A DNA stretch of 52,236 nucleotides from an uncultured Prevotella sp. (GTDB taxonomy: Bacteria; Bacteroidota; Bacteroidia; Bacteroidales; Bacteroidaceae). Location of the stretch: positions 1 through 52,236 of the forward strand of contig CALUGA010000015.1 of NCBI GenBank assembly GCA_944320105.1. The letters run 5' to 3'. Below are positions 8,371 to 18,436 of this stretch, one piece after another (within the stretch, counting starts at the first letter, position 1; every line of letters starts with the position of its first letter). The position numbers and the translations under genes are program-made. Below the pieces are notes generated by a model. The model did not search any database. It saw only the letters and a program-made list of their open reading frames with translations, and was not told where the DNA came from.

Positions 8371-8378
8371 TATCTTTG
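8371..8378 (+). promoter_or_regulatory. -7 promoter element of the antiporter gene
   Basis: TATCTTTG matches TAnnTTTG and lies 22 nt before the ATG at 8400. The -33 element is weak, which fits regulation through the adjoining palindrome. Confidence 0.5.
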
Positions 8379-8399
8379 TAGCGTTTACGGAAAAACGTC

Positions 8400-9812
8400 A
8401 TGACATTAGTTATAGTGCTTATACTGCTACTGGGCTGTTTGCTGATAGCCACTTCGCACCTTACGAAGGTCAACAAGGCTGCGCTGGCGGTTTTTGTAGG
8501 TACCGTGGGGTGGGTGCTGTATATATGCTACGGCACTGATTTCGTCATGAGCCAGCATCCGCACGAATACATGGCCTACCTTGCGGGCGACAGTCCGTCG
8601 AGCCGGGCGGTGAAATTCTTCATAAGCGAAAACATATTCCTAAAATACGTCGGGAAGGCTGCCGCCATAGTGCTCTTCCTGCTTGCAACGATGTCGATAG
8701 TGGAGATACTTAACAACAACGGGTGCTTCGACTTCGTGGGCGAATGGATACGCACGCGCAACAGCAAGCGGCTGCTGTGGAGCATCACGCTGGCCACTTT
8801 CATAATATCGGCCAATCTCGACAACCTTACCACTACAACAATGATGCTTACCATAATGCACAACATCGTGCAGAGCAGGAGGCAGCGCATGGTGGTGGGG
8901 TGCGCCATTGTGCTGGCGGCCAATGCCGGCGGGTGCTTTACCGTCATTGGCGACCCGGCCGGGGTGATACTGTGGGGCATGGGGGCCGTGTCTGCCACCA
9001 ATTTCTCGGCCTACCTGGCCCTGCCCGCGCTCGTGGCGTGGGTTGTGCCTACCTATATCCTTGGCAGGAGCCTGCCCGAGCACCTTGACGTGGAATGGCC
9101 GGCGGCCCCTTACCGTGGCGACGACACCAACCTGAACCGCTGGCAGCGCATAGTGATGCTTATTGTTGGCATAGGCGGCTTGTGGTTCATACCAACCTTC
9201 CACAACATCACCAAGCTCAGCCCTTTCCTCGGCGCGCTGTGCGTGCTGTCGGTATTGTGGGTGGTAAACGAGATTTTCAACCACAAGCTCATGAACGCCG
9301 ACCAGATGATTCTGCGCAAGGAGCCGCGCATACTTCAGTATGGCAGCATACAGCTCATGCTCTTCGTGATGGGCGTTATGCTGGCCATGGGCGTTGTGCA
9401 GGAGACCGGAGTGCTTGCCATGGCGGCAGGCTGGATGGATGCCCACGTGCACAATGTGTGGGCCTTCGGCGCTTTTGCCGGCTTGCTTAGCGGCGTGCTC
9501 GATGCATTTACCGTGATGATGACCGGCATATCCATGTATCCTGTGGCAGAGGTAGGTGCCGACGGCGCCATGGCGGCCACTGGCTATGCTGCCGCTTTTG
9601 TGCAGAATGGCGCTTTCTGGAAGGCGATGGCTTTCTCAACGGCCATGGGCGGGTGCCTGCTGTGCTTCTCGAATCCGTGCGGGCTTGCCCTCATGAAGAT
9701 GGAGCGGATGCACGTAGGCTGGTATCTGAGGAACTGCACTCTCAGCGCGTTTGCGGGGTGGCTGCTTGGCCTCGGGGTGCTTTGGCTTGAATGTTATTTG
9801 TTGACATATTGA
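8400..9812 (+). CDS. nhaD: NhaD-type Na+/H+ antiporter (SLC13/ArsB-like permease)
   Basis: 470 residues, almost entirely hydrophobic with about 11-12 predicted membrane helices. It belongs to the ion transporter (IT) superfamily. The conserved helix break SANLDNLTTTTMM, the AANAGGCFTVIGDP loop, and the second-half counterpart ending in FSNPCGLALMKMER fit the NhaD family of Bacteroidetes. The role would be Na+ export coupled to H+ uptake in the inner membrane. pfkA follows after 29 nt and may be co-transcribed. The exact ion is not provable from sequence; a citrate/arsenite-type permease is the alternative. Confidence 0.82.
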   Translation: MTLVIVLILLLGCLLIATSHLTKVNKAALAVFVGTVGWVLYICYGTDFVMSQHPHEYMAYLAGDSPSSRAVKFFISENIFLKYVGKAAAIVLFLLATMSIVEILNNNGCFDFVGEWIRTRNSKRLLWSITLATFIISANLDNLTTTTMMLTIMHNIVQSRRQRMVVGCAIVLAANAGGCFTVIGDPAGVILWGMGAVSATNFSAYLALPALVAWVVPTYILGRSLPEHLDVEWPAAPYRGDDTNLNRWQRIVMLIVGIGGLWFIPTFHNITKLSPFLGALCVLSVLWVVNEIFNHKLMNADQMILRKEPRILQYGSIQLMLFVMGVMLAMGVVQETGVLAMAAGWMDAHVHNVWAFGAFAGLLSGVLDAFTVMMTGISMYPVAEVGADGAMAATGYAAAFVQNGAFWKAMAFSTAMGGCLLCFSNPCGLALMKMERMHVGWYLRNCTLSAFAGWLLGLGVLWLECYLLTY

Positions 9813-9841
9813 TAAGTAAAGAATTTTAAGGTATAAAGATT

Positions 9842-10819
9842 ATGGGTAAAATAAAGACAATCGGTGTGCTCACCTCGGGTGGTGATGCCCCGGGAATGAA
9901 CGCCGCCATAAGGGCGGTGACTCGCGCAGGCATCTGCAATGGCTTCAATATCAAGGGTATATACCGTGGCTACGACGGGCTGATAAACGGAGAAGTGAAG
10001 CCTTTCACCACGGAGAACGTGAGCGGAATAATCATGCAGGGCGGAACGATACTGAAAACGGCGAGGAGCACGGAGTTCATGACGCCCGAAGGCAAGCAAA
10101 AGGCATACGACACGCTCCAAAAGGAGGAGATAGACGCTCTCGTGGTGATAGGCGGCAACGGCTCACTTACCGGCGCACGCGACTTTGCGGCAGAATATGA
10201 TGTGTGCTGCATAGGGTTGCCCGGAACCATTGACAACGACCTCTACGGCACCGACTCTACCATAGGGTATGACACTACGATGAACACCATCGTGGAGTGC
10301 GTGGACCGCATACGCGACACGGCGCAGAGCCATGAGCGGATATTCTTCGTGGAGGTGATGGGGCGCGACGCCGGATTCTTGGCGCAAAACAGTGCCATAG
10401 CTTCGGGAGCTGAGGCTGCCATAATCCCCGAGGACTCTACGGACGTGGACCAGCTCGCGCGCTTCATGGAGCGCGGAATAAGGAAGTCGAAGAAGAGTTG
10501 CATCGTAATAGTTTCTGAAAGCCCCAAGTGCGGCGCGCTCTACTATGCCGAGCGTGTGCGCAACGAGTTCCCCAACTACGACGTGCGCGTATCCATACTC
10601 GGCCACTTGCAGCGTGGCGGGCGCCCTTCGGCGCACGACCGCATACTGGCCAGCCGCACCGGCGTTGGGGCCATCGAGGCCATAATGCAGGGGCAGCGCA
10701 ATGTAATGGTGGGCGTGCGCAACAACGAGGTGGTCTACGTTCCGTTCAGCGACGCCATAAGGACTGACAAGCCGCTCGACATGAAACTGATAAAGGTGCT
10801 CGATGAACTTAGTATCTAA
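9842..10819 (+). CDS. pfkA: ATP-dependent 6-phosphofructokinase
   Basis: 325 residues, the standard bacterial length. It phosphorylates fructose 6-phosphate to fructose 1,6-bisphosphate, the committed step of glycolysis. GGDAPGMN (13-20) binds [14 protein letters not shown] (128-138) contains the catalytic Asp131, [11 protein letters not shown] binds substrate, and LGHLQRGG is conserved. Gly at the GGNGS motif (104-108) fits the ATP-dependent rather than the PPi-dependent type. However, the motif has Asn106 where E. coli PfkA has the Mg-binding Asp103, which is noted as unusual. It follows nhaD closely. Confidence 0.93.
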   Translation: MGKIKTIGVLTSGGDAPGMNAAIRAVTRAGICNGFNIKGIYRGYDGLINGEVKPFTTENVSGIIMQGGTILKTARSTEFMTPEGKQKAYDTLQKEEIDALVVIGGNGSLTGARDFAAEYDVCCIGLPGTIDNDLYGTDSTIGYDTTMNTIVECVDRIRDTAQSHERIFFVEVMGRDAGFLAQNSAIASGAEAAIIPEDSTDVDQLARFMERGIRKSKKSCIVIVSESPKCGALYYAERVRNEFPNYDVRVSILGHLQRGGRPSAHDRILASRTGVGAIEAIMQGQRNVMVGVRNNEVVYVPFSDAIRTDKPLDMKLIKVLDELSI

Positions 10820-10907
10820 AGGGTTAAAGAAATGTTATGAATTTCTGATTTTTAGATATATTAAGGAAGAAAACCGAAAAAGAACGGCTGGTTTCCAACA
10901 AAATTAT

Positions 10908-10915
10908 TACCTTTG
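10908..10915 (+). promoter_or_regulatory. -7 promoter element of the ATP synthase operon
   Basis: TACCTTTG (TAnnTTTG) lies 46 nt before the atpD ATG. The -33 part is weak (CTGGTTT near 10888-10894). Confidence 0.5.
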
Positions 10916-10954
10916 CAACAAAATGAAATAGAAGAAGAAACTCAAAAAACATAA

Positions 10955-12490
<1,536 letters not shown>

Positions 12491-12504
12491 TGTAGACGTT
12501 TGAC

Positions 12505-12750
12505 ATGAGCTTGAAGTTGAAGATAATCTCGCCTGAGAGGATAGAGTTTAGCGGTGAGGTGCAGAGTGTGCTCGTGCCCGGCACGAAGGGCAGTTTCGAG
12601 ATACTCACAGACCACGCCCCAATAATATCTTCTTTGCAACCCGGGGTGGTGGAGTATGCCACTGCCGAGGGCAAGGAGCAATTGGCCATCACCGGCGGAT
12701 TCGTCGAGGTGCAAAGGAACGAGGTAAGCCTCTGCGTGGAGGTGAATTGA
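12505..12750 (+). CDS. atpC: F1F0 ATP synthase subunit epsilon (short form)
   Basis: 81 residues. It contains only the N-terminal beta-sandwich of epsilon (LKIISPERIEFSGEVQSVLV, KGSFEILTDHAPIISSL, ITGGFVEV). The C-terminal helical hairpin, which in E. coli inhibits ATP hydrolysis, is missing. Bacteroidetes commonly have this short form, so the enzyme is probably regulated otherwise. It starts 14 nt after atpD, and its stop lies 2 nt before the next ATG. Confidence 0.93.
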   Translation: MSLKLKIISPERIEFSGEVQSVLVPGTKGSFEILTDHAPIISSLQPGVVEYATAEGKEQLAITGGFVEVQRNEVSLCVEVN

Positions 12751-12752
12751 CA

Positions 12753-13169
12753 ATGGGCAGCGAACAGGTAAACTTGATAAGCCGGCAGTACAACAAGTGC
12801 AGCTTGTGGGTCGTGGCCGCTGCTACTCTTGCCACTTTGTTGGCAATCAACGTCTACGATGCGCAGCAGCTCGTTGACCCTTTGGCAATATCCGCAGTGT
12901 ACGCTCTGGTTACTAACACGGCCTATGGCGCATCATGGAAAGCTGTGGCAAAGTCTTCCCCCAATGCCCTTGGCAAGTTCTACTTGGCAGGCTCCGCCTT
13001 GCGGATGATGTTGGCCGTGCTGGTCGCCATCGCGTATTGTCTCATTGTGGGTGATAGGGATGCCATACTGAATTTCGTCTTGGTGTTCTCCTCATTCTAT
13101 GTGGTGATGCTCGTGTTTGATGGCGTCTTCTTCGCGCGAATGGAACGGAAACGGAATAAAAAGATCTGA
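12753..13169 (+). CDS. AtpI-like small membrane protein of the ATP synthase operon
   Basis: About 138 residues with four predicted membrane helices. I chose ATG 12753; an in-frame TTG at 12747 overlaps the atpC stop. The position between epsilon and subunit a is where Bacteroidetes carry an AtpI-equivalent, thought to help c-ring assembly. The sequence itself (YDAQQLVDPLAISAVYALV, basic C-terminus RMERKRNKK) gives no stronger identification, so the role rests mainly on context. Confidence 0.7.
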   Translation: MGSEQVNLISRQYNKCSLWVVAAATLATLLAINVYDAQQLVDPLAISAVYALVTNTAYGASWKAVAKSSPNALGKFYLAGSALRMMLAVLVAIAYCLIVGDRDAILNFVLVFSSFYVVMLVFDGVFFARMERKRNKKI

Positions 13170-13173
13170 ATTT

Positions 13174-14274
13174 ATGAGATATTTCAAGCATTTGCTTTGC
13201 GTCGTGGTCTTTATGTTTGCCGCAATGTCGGCGGGTGCCGTGGGGCATGGCACAGACAAAGAGGAGGGCATTGACCTGCAGGGCATTCTTTTCGGGCATA
13301 TAAAAGACTCGTATGAGTGGCACATCACGACTGTGGGTGGGCATCCAGTGGTGATTCACCTGCCTGTGATAGTGAAAAGCTCTACGGGGTGGCACGTCTT
13401 TTCAAGTGGCAATTTCTCAGAAGAGGCTGACGCCAATGGCAACCGCCCTGGGCCTTACGGCCTTTATATATCCGGGAGCGAGGCCAACGAAGGTAAGGTG
13501 TGCGAGACCATTGGCGGCGCAGAGGTTCGCCCGTTTGACATCTCGATAACCAAAACAGTGGCCGTGCTGTTCATCGATGCCATATTGCTCTTGGTTTGCG
13601 TGCTTATTCCTGCACGGTGGTGCAGGAAGCACCGGCCTGAAGACCCGGCCCCAAAAGGCTTCACGGGCTTGATGAGTATGTTCATAATGTACATATACGA
13701 TGAAGTTGTTAAGGCGTCGCTCGGCAAGGAGGCCGACAAATACGCTCCCTATTTGCTGACGTGCTTTTTCTTCATTTTCATTGCGAACATAATGGGTGTT
13801 GTGCCGTTCCCACCGGGCGGAGGCAACCTCACAGGCAATATCACTTGTACTTTCTTCTTGGCGCTGTGTACGTTCTTGATAACTAACGTCACCGGAACGA
13901 AAGCTTATTGGAAGGATATCTTTTGGCCGGAGGTGCCTACATGGCTCAAAGTTCCAGTGCCATTGATGCCTTTCATAGAGTTCTTCAGCATCTTCACTAA
14001 GCCGTTGGCATTGATGATCCGACTTTTCGCAAACATGATGGCTGGCCATGCCATTGCGTTGTCTTTGTCGTGCATTATCTTCATCATGTTCGCAATCAAT
14101 GCCTGGGCCGGTGTTTCGATGACTGTGGTCAGTGTCTTGATGAGTGTGTTCATGATGCTTCTCGAAGTGCTTGTGTGCTTCATCCAGGCCTTGGTGTTCA
14201 CTATGCTTAGCGCAGTGTTCATCTCTCTTGCCCATGTGCATGGGCATCCGGTTAAGGAATCAAATCAGAATTAA
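13174..14274 (+). CDS. atpB: F1F0 ATP synthase subunit a
   Basis: 366 residues from ATG 13174; an in-frame ATG at 13117 lies inside the preceding gene and is rejected. This is the stator proton channel. The essential arginine is in the helix LMIRLFANMMAGHAI. Compared with E. coli the protein has an extra N-terminal part: a cleavable signal-like segment (LLCVVVFMFAAMSAGA) and about 100 residues of predicted periplasmic domain before the first core helix, typical of Bacteroidetes. Later helices FLALCTFLITNVTG and FISLAHVHGH are recognisable. Confidence 0.95.
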   Translation: MRYFKHLLCVVVFMFAAMSAGAVGHGTDKEEGIDLQGILFGHIKDSYEWHITTVGGHPVVIHLPVIVKSSTGWHVFSSGNFSEEADANGNRPGPYGLYISGSEANEGKVCETIGGAEVRPFDISITKTVAVLFIDAILLLVCVLIPARWCRKHRPEDPAPKGFTGLMSMFIMYIYDEVVKASLGKEADKYAPYLLTCFFFIFIANIMGVVPFPPGGGNLTGNITCTFFLALCTFLITNVTGTKAYWKDIFWPEVPTWLKVPVPLMPFIEFFSIFTKPLALMIRLFANMMAGHAIALSLSCIIFIMFAINAWAGVSMTVVSVLMSVFMMLLEVLVCFIQALVFTMLSAVFISLAHVHGHPVKESNQN

Positions 14275-14297
14275 AAACTATATTAAATTTTACGATT

Positions 14298-14540
14298 ATG
14301 GTATCATTATTATTGGCAGCAGATGCTGTAGCAAAGTTAGGTGCCGCTGTTGGCGGAGGTTTGGCTGCAATAGGTGCAGGCATTGGTATTGGCAAGATTG
14401 GCGGGCAGGCTATGGATGCAATGGCGCGCCAGCCGGAGAAGATGGGTGATCTGCGTTCTTCAATGATCATCGCCGCTGCCCTTGTTGAGGGTGTGGCTTT
14501 CTTCGCGGTCATCATAGCCCTGCTCGCACTGTTTGTATAA
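14298..14540 (+). CDS. atpE: F1F0 ATP synthase subunit c
   Basis: 80 residues forming two hydrophobic helices joined by the polar loop ARQPEK. The glycine-rich first helix (GGGLAAIGAGIGIG) packs the c-ring. The ion-binding carboxylate is Glu64 in ALVEGVAFF. The Na+-type signature (Gln in helix 1, Glu-Ser/Thr in helix 2) is absent, so H+ coupling is inferred. It lies between atpB and atpF in the operon. Confidence 0.97.
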   Translation: MVSLLLAADAVAKLGAAVGGGLAAIGAGIGIGKIGGQAMDAMARQPEKMGDLRSSMIIAAALVEGVAFFAVIIALLALFV

Positions 14541-14585
14541 GGCAGTTGGCGGTATATTATTGCATCATAGAAATCAGAACAGCTT

Positions 14586-15089
14586 ATGTCATTGATAACA
14601 CCTGATTTTGGTCTGTTGTTCTGGATGGCGATAGTCTTCCTCATTGTCTTGGCAATCCTGTGGAAATGGGGTTTCCCGGCAATAGTGAAGATGGTCAACG
14701 ACCGCAAGGCATATATTGATGAAAGCCTGCGGAAAGCCCAGGAAGCGAACGAACGGCTGGCCAATATCAAAATTGAAAGTGAATCCATTCTGCAGGAAGC
14801 GCGGGAGAAGCAGGCCCTTATATTGAAAGAGGCTGCTGCCACCCGTGACGCCATTGTGGAAAAGGCACAAGACAAGGCGCGCGAAGAGGGCAACCGCTTG
14901 CTGGCTGAGGCGAAAGCCGAAATAGAGAGCCAGAAGCAGGCTGCGATAAGCGACATACGTGCCCAGGTGGCTGAGCTGTCTGTCAAAGTGGCTGAGAAAA
15001 TTCTACGGAAGGAGCTTGGCGATGATGACAAGCAGATGGATTTGATTGACAGATTGCTGGATGAGGTTTCTTCTTCCGATAAAAAATAA
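14586..15089 (+). CDS. atpF: F1F0 ATP synthase subunit b
   Basis: 167 residues. One N-terminal membrane helix (LLFWMAIVFLIVLAILWKWGF) is followed by a long charged helix rich in Glu, Lys and Ala that forms the peripheral stalk dimer. The length and profile are normal for a single b subunit. It ends with the TAA immediately before the atpH start region. Confidence 0.96.
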   Translation: MSLITPDFGLLFWMAIVFLIVLAILWKWGFPAIVKMVNDRKAYIDESLRKAQEANERLANIKIESESILQEAREKQALILKEAAATRDAIVEKAQDKAREEGNRLLAEAKAEIESQKQAAISDIRAQVAELSVKVAEKILRKELGDDDKQMDLIDRLLDEVSSSDKK

Positions 15090-15095
15090 TTGGTT

Positions 15096-15632
15096 ATGAA
15101 TATAGGAGTAATATCGGTTAGGTATGCGCGTGCATTGCTAAAGGGCAGTTGCGACGCAAAAATCGAAGGCAAGGTGTATGCCGAAATGCAGTCTTTGGCC
15201 TCAAGTTACATTGACGTTCCGCAGTTGAGGCATACCATTGACAATCCGATGATCTCTAAGGCCGCCAAGGAAAATCTTCTTGTTGCAGCTGTCGGCGGTA
15301 ACCCATGCGAGTTGACCAAGGCGTTTTTCCGTCTGGTTTTGCGTGAAGACCGTGAGAGCGTAATCCAATTCATGGCCAATTCATATATCACCCTTTACAG
15401 GAAAGAGAAGAACATCATCCGTGGAAAGTTGACCACCGCTGCTGCAGTGTCGTCTGCTACTGAGCTGAAGCTTAGGCAGATGGTGGAAGACAAGACTAAC
15501 GGAACTGTGGAGTTTGAGACTGAGGTAAACCCTGACATCATAGGCGGTTTCATCCTTGAGTATGATACTTATAGGATGGATGCGAGTGTCAAGTCGAAGC
15601 TCAAGTCCATTCTTTCGCAGCTTAAAATGTGA
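15096..15632 (+). CDS. atpH: F1F0 ATP synthase subunit delta
   Basis: 178 residues from ATG 15096; an in-frame TTG at 15090 is less likely. It is the stalk-to-F1 connector. The N-terminal six-helix domain begins ISVRYARALLKG, and the C-terminal GTVEFETEVNPDIIGGFIL signature is intact. About 100 nt of non-coding sequence follow before atpA, which may hold processing or translation signals, although none was recognised. Confidence 0.95.
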   Translation: MNIGVISVRYARALLKGSCDAKIEGKVYAEMQSLASSYIDVPQLRHTIDNPMISKAAKENLLVAAVGGNPCELTKAFFRLVLREDRESVIQFMANSYITLYRKEKNIIRGKLTTAAAVSSATELKLRQMVEDKTNGTVEFETEVNPDIIGGFILEYDTYRMDASVKSKLKSILSQLKM

Positions 15633-15736
15633 TAGTTTAAGTGATGCTGGATTACGAGTGTAAGCCTCGGACGATTTTGTTCAGATGGTTCGAGTGCGCT
15701 CACCGTTCCACGACATTATGTTAAGTGCAAATTAAT

Positions 15737-17326
15737 ATGTCAGATAAAATAAAACCAAGTGAAGTGTCCCAAGTGCTTCTTGAGCAGCTCAAGGGCGTCA
15801 GCGGAGGCGAGCAGTTCGATGAGATAGGGTCGGTGCTGCAAGTAAGCGATGGCGTAGCCAGAATTTACGGACTCCGCAATGCTGAGGCAAGTGAGCTTCT
15901 TGAGTTTGAGAACGGCACAATGGGCATTGTCATGAACCTTGAGGAAGACAACGTTGGCTGCGTTCTCTTGGGAGCTACATCAGGCATCAAGGAAGGTATG
16001 GTCGTTAAGCGGACGAAGCGAATTGCCTCCATCCGAGTAAACGACAATATGCTCGGGCGTGTCATCAATCCTCTTGGCGAGGCTATCGATGGCAAGGGCA
16101 GCATCGACCTTACCGACTCTTTCGAGATGCCTCTTGACCGAAAGGCCCCGGGAGTGATTTACCGCCAGCCGGTGAAGGAACCCCTGCAGACCGGTCTTAA
16201 GGCAGTAGACTCAATGATTCCTATTGGCCGTGGCCAGCGCGAGCTTATCATTGGCGACCGCCAGACAGGCAAGACGGCTATCGCTGTTGATACGATAATC
16301 AACCAAAAAAGCTTCTACGAGGCAGGCAATCCCGTTTATTGCATTTACGTTGCAATAGGCCAGAAGGCTTCTACCGTGGCAGCTTTGGTGCAGAACCTTA
16401 AGGAGCACGGTGCCTTGCCGTACACCATCATTGTTTCAGCAACCGCTGCCGACCCAGCCGCTATGCAGTATTACGCGCCTTTTGCGGGTGCCGCCATTGG
16501 TGAATATTTCCGTGACCGTGGCTATTCTGCGCTTGTAGTGTATGATGATTTGTCGAAGCAGGCAGTGGCTTACCGCGAAGTGTCGCTTATCCTTCGGCGT
16601 CCTTCGGGCCGTGAGGCATATCCGGGCGACGTGTTCTATCTGCACAGCCGCTTGTTGGAGCGTGCAGCCCGAATAAACGACCAGCAGGAAGTGGCAGAGC
16701 AGATGAACGACCTGCCCGAATGCATGAAAGGCCATGTGCGTGGTGGAGGGTCGCTAACGGCGTTGCCAATCATCGAGACACAGGCCGGAGACGTTTCTGC
16801 TTATATACCTACCAACGTGATTTCTATCACGGATGGCCAGATATATCTTGAGACCGACCTCTTCAACCAAGGCTTCCGTCCTGCCATCAACGTCGGCATC
16901 TCCGTGTCTCGTGTTGGTGGTTCAGCCCAAATCAAGAGTATGAAGAAAGTAGCCGGAACGCTGAAGATTGACCAGGCGCAGTACCGTGAGTTAGAAAGCT
17001 TCTCCAAGTTCTCAAGCGACATGGATGCCGTTACAGCCATGACCCTCGACCGCGGCCGCAAGAACAACCAGTTGCTCATACAGCCCCAGTACAGCCCCAT
17101 GCCCGTTGGCGAGCAGATTGCCATTCTCTATTGCGGCACACACGGGCTTATGCATGACGTGCCGGTAGAGAAAGTGCGTGAGTGCCAGGATGCTTTCCTC
17201 GACAAGTTACGTTCAACCCATCCCGAAGTGATTGCGACGTTGGGCAGTGGAAAGATTGACGATGACATGACGTCAGTCATTGAGTCGGTCATGGCTGACA
17301 TTGCCGGACAGTATAAAAAACAATAG
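15737..17326 (+). CDS. atpA: F1F0 ATP synthase subunit alpha
   Basis: 529 residues from ATG 15737; a GTG at 15725 in frame is a weaker candidate. This is the non-catalytic nucleotide-binding F1 subunit. The Walker A motif GDRQTGKT is at 173-180, and the [17 protein letters not shown] region carries the family signature. Full length. It is followed after 3 nt by atpG. Confidence 0.98.
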   Translation: MSDKIKPSEVSQVLLEQLKGVSGGEQFDEIGSVLQVSDGVARIYGLRNAEASELLEFENGTMGIVMNLEEDNVGCVLLGATSGIKEGMVVKRTKRIASIRVNDNMLGRVINPLGEAIDGKGSIDLTDSFEMPLDRKAPGVIYRQPVKEPLQTGLKAVDSMIPIGRGQRELIIGDRQTGKTAIAVDTIINQKSFYEAGNPVYCIYVAIGQKASTVAALVQNLKEHGALPYTIIVSATAADPAAMQYYAPFAGAAIGEYFRDRGYSALVVYDDLSKQAVAYREVSLILRRPSGREAYPGDVFYLHSRLLERAARINDQQEVAEQMNDLPECMKGHVRGGGSLTALPIIETQAGDVSAYIPTNVISITDGQIYLETDLFNQGFRPAINVGISVSRVGGSAQIKSMKKVAGTLKIDQAQYRELESFSKFSSDMDAVTAMTLDRGRKNNQLLIQPQYSPMPVGEQIAILYCGTHGLMHDVPVEKVRECQDAFLDKLRSTHPEVIATLGSGKIDDDMTSVIESVMADIAGQYKKQ

Positions 17327-17329
17327 CCT

Positions 17330-18298
17330 ATGCCGTCGCTTAAAGAGATCAAGACCCGGATAGCTTCCGTCAACAGCACCCGCAAGATTACGAGTGCGAT
17401 GAAGATGGTTGCTTCGTCAAAGTTGCACCATGCGCAGGTGATGATAGAGAACATGCTTCCCTACGAGTCATTGTTGGAGCACATACTCAAGGCATTCCTT
17501 GCGTCGGAGGCCGATGCATCGAGCGTTTACTCCGCGGAGCGTAAGGTCAAGCGGGTTGCTTTGGTGGTATATTCGTCAAACAGCAGCCTGTGTGGAGGCT
17601 TCAATGCCAATGTCATTAAGTTGATGCAGCAGGTGGCAGACGAATATCGGCATTTGGGCAAAGACAGTGTCGTGGTCTATCCTATAGGGCGGAAAGTGGC
17701 AGAGAAAGCCGCTAAGCTCGGGCTGAAGATCGAGGGCGACTATACCGAGATGGCCGACAAACCAAATGTAAAAGACTGCATTAACTTGTCGCGCGAGCTT
17801 GGCAGGCGGTTTGTTGATGGCGAAATTGACAAGGTGGAGCTTATTTACCACCATTTCAAGAGCGCAGGGTCGCAAATCCTTACCCGCAAGACATATCTGC
17901 CGATAGACCTTACGGGGGAGTTGAACCGTGACCATGAGCGCGACTTGTCGTCAAACGTAGCCACCCGCGAAGCCCAGGAATACCTGCGCAAAAAGGGCAA
18001 TGCACCTACCAAGGCATCTGTTGCGGAGGCAAAGCCGCTTAACGACAACTTCATCGTTGAGCCAGACATGGACACAGTGCTTACGTTGTTGATACCAAAG
18101 ATGGCTCACCTGATGCTTTATACAGCCTTGCTCGACAGCAATGCAAGCGAGCACGCAGCCCGAATGGTGGCCATGCAGACCGCCACCGACAATGCCGATG
18201 AGCTTCTGCGAGACCTCAACTTGCAGTACAACAAGAGCAGGCAGCAGGCAATTACCAATGAGTTGCTCGACATTGTGGGCGGTTCGGTAAATAACTGA
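17330..18298 (+). CDS. atpG: F1F0 ATP synthase subunit gamma
   Basis: 322 residues. This is the central rotor shaft. The N-terminal helix (SLKEIKTRIASVNSTRKIT) and the C-terminal helix (NADELLRDLNLQYNKSRQQ) pair as the coiled coil, and SSLCGGFNANV is the conserved F1 contact. The middle part carries an insertion relative to E. coli (287 residues). It is the last gene of the operon, before a strong terminator. Confidence 0.97.
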   Translation: MPSLKEIKTRIASVNSTRKITSAMKMVASSKLHHAQVMIENMLPYESLLEHILKAFLASEADASSVYSAERKVKRVALVVYSSNSSLCGGFNANVIKLMQQVADEYRHLGKDSVVVYPIGRKVAEKAAKLGLKIEGDYTEMADKPNVKDCINLSRELGRRFVDGEIDKVELIYHHFKSAGSQILTRKTYLPIDLTGELNRDHERDLSSNVATREAQEYLRKKGNAPTKASVAEAKPLNDNFIVEPDMDTVLTLLIPKMAHLMLYTALLDSNASEHAARMVAMQTATDNADELLRDLNLQYNKSRQQAITNELLDIVGGSVNN

Positions 18299-18320
18299 CA
18301 AAATTCGGTAAACAACTTAC

Positions 18321-18364
18321 AAAAAGAGAGGAAGGCCACTGCGTGAAGCCTTCCTCTCTTTTTT
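18321..18364. terminator. Bidirectional terminator after the ATP synthase operon
   Basis: A perfect 16-bp stem (18321-18336 with 18348-18363) has an 11-nt loop. The outer pairs are A5 against T5, so both strands end in a U-run. It can serve atpG on + and the T9SS-type gene on -. Confidence 0.9.
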
Positions 18365-18436
18365 ATCCCTAAAGGCCATCAGGCAGCAGCGCGGAATCCG
18401 GCTGGAGCCTAATGGCCTTGTTTATTCATGCAACCA

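Noticed and set aside
13117-13173. Earlier start of atpB inside the AtpI-like gene
   Set aside because: The extension is not family-like, and a normal signal-like segment begins at ATG 13174.
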